From the NCBI GenBank assembly GCA_946999645.1, contig CAMQDS010000018.1, positions 1-23,112 of the forward strand: 23,112 nt of DNA, written 5' to 3'. Each line of letters opens with the position of its first letter. Position 1 is the stretch's first letter. The stretch is from an uncultured Bacteroidales bacterium. GTDB lineage: Bacteria; Bacteroidota; Bacteroidia; Bacteroidales; UBA932. Under the pieces are notes generated by a model. That model saw only the letters and a list, made by a program, of their open reading frames with translations. It ran no database searches and was not told the origin of the DNA. Position numbers and translations under genes: made by a program. Shown here piece by piece: positions 22,418 through 23,112 of this stretch.

Positions 22418-22431
22418 AAGGTTTACTTCTA

Positions 22432-22905
22432 ATGGCAAAAGATTTTAATATATATACATATCCTACCTTTTTTTTATTGTTACTGATAATGCTAATACCA
22501 TTTGCATTATCAGTAGATGATATTATGAATAATCACCAAAGCAATATGAAAATAATACTTTTGATTTCAGTATTTATAATCATTATTCTTATTTATGGAT
22601 TAGTAAAAACTCGCAATAGAAAAATAGTCATAAATGAGTTGGGCTTACTAATTACAGAAAAGGAAGGAAATATGAAGATTTCATGGAAGGAAATATCGCA
22701 CATATTTTTTTGTTCAACACCAATTTGGGGGCTATATGTAAAAATAACTTTTACTAATCGAAGGGATCCTTTAATTATTGACTTTGGGAAAAGCAGTTTG
22801 TGGAGTGTTAATTTTTATCGTTTTCGGACAGCCATATTGACATTTTCACATAAAAAGGATATAATAGTTGTAAAATCTAATCAATGGTATCTAAAGCTAA
22901 TATAA
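22432..22905 (+). CDS. Two-TM membrane protein with PH-like cytoplasmic domain
   Basis: From ATG 22432 the protein has 157 residues: TM helices about 11-27 and 40-58, a basic RNRK stop-transfer, then a beta-rich domain with KIVINELGLLITEKEG and KISWKEISHIFF, resembling bacterial PH-like (STM3941-type) proteins. The frame is open 69 nt further upstream, but that would overlap the preceding ORF and disrupt the N-terminal TM arrangement. It lies directly before an RHS fragment, a place where immunity proteins of polymorphic toxins are often found; that role is inference. Base composition is very AT-rich. Confidence 0.6.
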   Translation: MAKDFNIYTYPTFFLLLLIMLIPFALSVDDIMNNHQSNMKIILLISVFIIIILIYGLVKTRNRKIVINELGLLITEKEGNMKISWKEISHIFFCSTPIWGLYVKITFTNRRDPLIIDFGKSSLWSVNFYRFRTAILTFSHKKDIIVVKSNQWYLKLI

Positions 22906-22913
22906 AAAAATAA

Positions 22914-23112
22914 ATACATAGATGGAGAAAAAACCACATGCTTATATTTGGTAATAGCAAGACAAGCTGCTACACCTATAACACAGGTGGTCAGCGCATC
23001 ATGAAGAGTTACGATACGATGGAGGGTGCGTATGGTGCCCCGGAGAATACGGGAGTAGGTTATAATGCCGTTCTCACAGAACTCGGTAACCATGATGTGC
23101 CACAGGGTTGGA
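22914..23112 (+). pseudogene. RHS-repeat protein fragment, cut by the window end
   Basis: After a TAA at 22911-22913 the frame is open to the window end. It encodes RHS-type sequence: W-R-K-N-H-M-L (like WDEENRL), then FGNSKTSCYTYNTGGQRIMK and SYDTMEGAYGAPENTG, as in Bacteroides RHS cores. It starts in the middle of an RHS repeat, with no long upstream frame. It is therefore a fragment, either a decayed gene or the core remnant at the head of a displaced toxin-tip cassette. An internal ATG exists at 22938. It is much more GC-rich than the gene before it. Confidence 0.65.

Noticed and set aside
22363..22431. Upstream start for the PH-like membrane protein
   Set aside because: It overlaps the preceding short ORF and adds a polar Cys-rich stretch before the first TM; ATG 22432 is simpler.
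22881..23093. Minus-strand 70-residue frame over the RHS fragment
   Set aside because: The plus strand carries clear RHS motifs; the opposite frame is a shadow.
1..23112. CRISPR array or cas genes
   Set aside because: No regularly spaced direct repeats with unique spacers; the 13-bp array at 217-281 has no spacers, and no Cas-like protein is present.

Overview
This AT-rich window comes from a member of the Bacteroidota, most likely the order Bacteroidales. The evidence is the families present (DUF4295 small ribosome-associated protein, DUF4296 and DUF4199 proteins, DUF3575 with a FimB/Mfa2-like lipoprotein, an RHS fragment of Bacteroides type), the Bacteroidota promoter signature TAnnTTTG upstream of many genes, and the near absence of Shine-Dalgarno sequences. 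The genus cannot be fixed from sequence alone.

Layout. 1-433 holds no convincing gene. It contains a cloverleaf-like palindromic element (85-189), five 13-bp tandem repeats (217-281) and candidate promoters. 434-1663 is a complete type I restriction specificity gene (hsdS), with no methylase or nuclease partner visible. 1774-2879 is a tight trio of small membrane proteins (TM2, CD225/dispanin, DUF2752). 2912-4454, on the minus strand, is a DUF4199 membrane protein followed by a polyprenol-type glycosyltransferase.

4506-20134 is all plus strand. The first part is a translation and secretion core: thrS-infC-rpmI-rplT-lepB, then rpmB-rpmG-DUF4295, then ftsY-pheT, with a DUF4296 lipoprotein, an amidohydrolase, a radical SAM protein and deoC following closely. 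infC has no ATG, GTG or TTG start in frame and appears to begin with ATC behind a strong Shine-Dalgarno. After a heavily structured intergenic region (16971-17110) comes an envelope operon: a HEMAH-type putative zinc metallopeptidase lipoprotein, a DUF3575 beta-barrel-like protein and a FimB/Mfa2-like lipoprotein.

20171-20254 is a tRNA-Leu(CAG) with its own promoter and terminator. tadA (minus) and a GPH-family sugar symporter (plus) follow, read from back-to-back promoters. The right end (22247-23112) looks like accessory debris: a short unrecognised ORF, a two-TM PH-like membrane protein and the start of an RHS-repeat fragment running off the window.

Most of the window is conserved core. 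The accessory parts that merit attention are the hsdS with EcoR124-like spacer repeats, the TM2/CD225/DUF2752 trio, the metallopeptidase/DUF3575/Mfa2-like operon and the RHS-associated right end.
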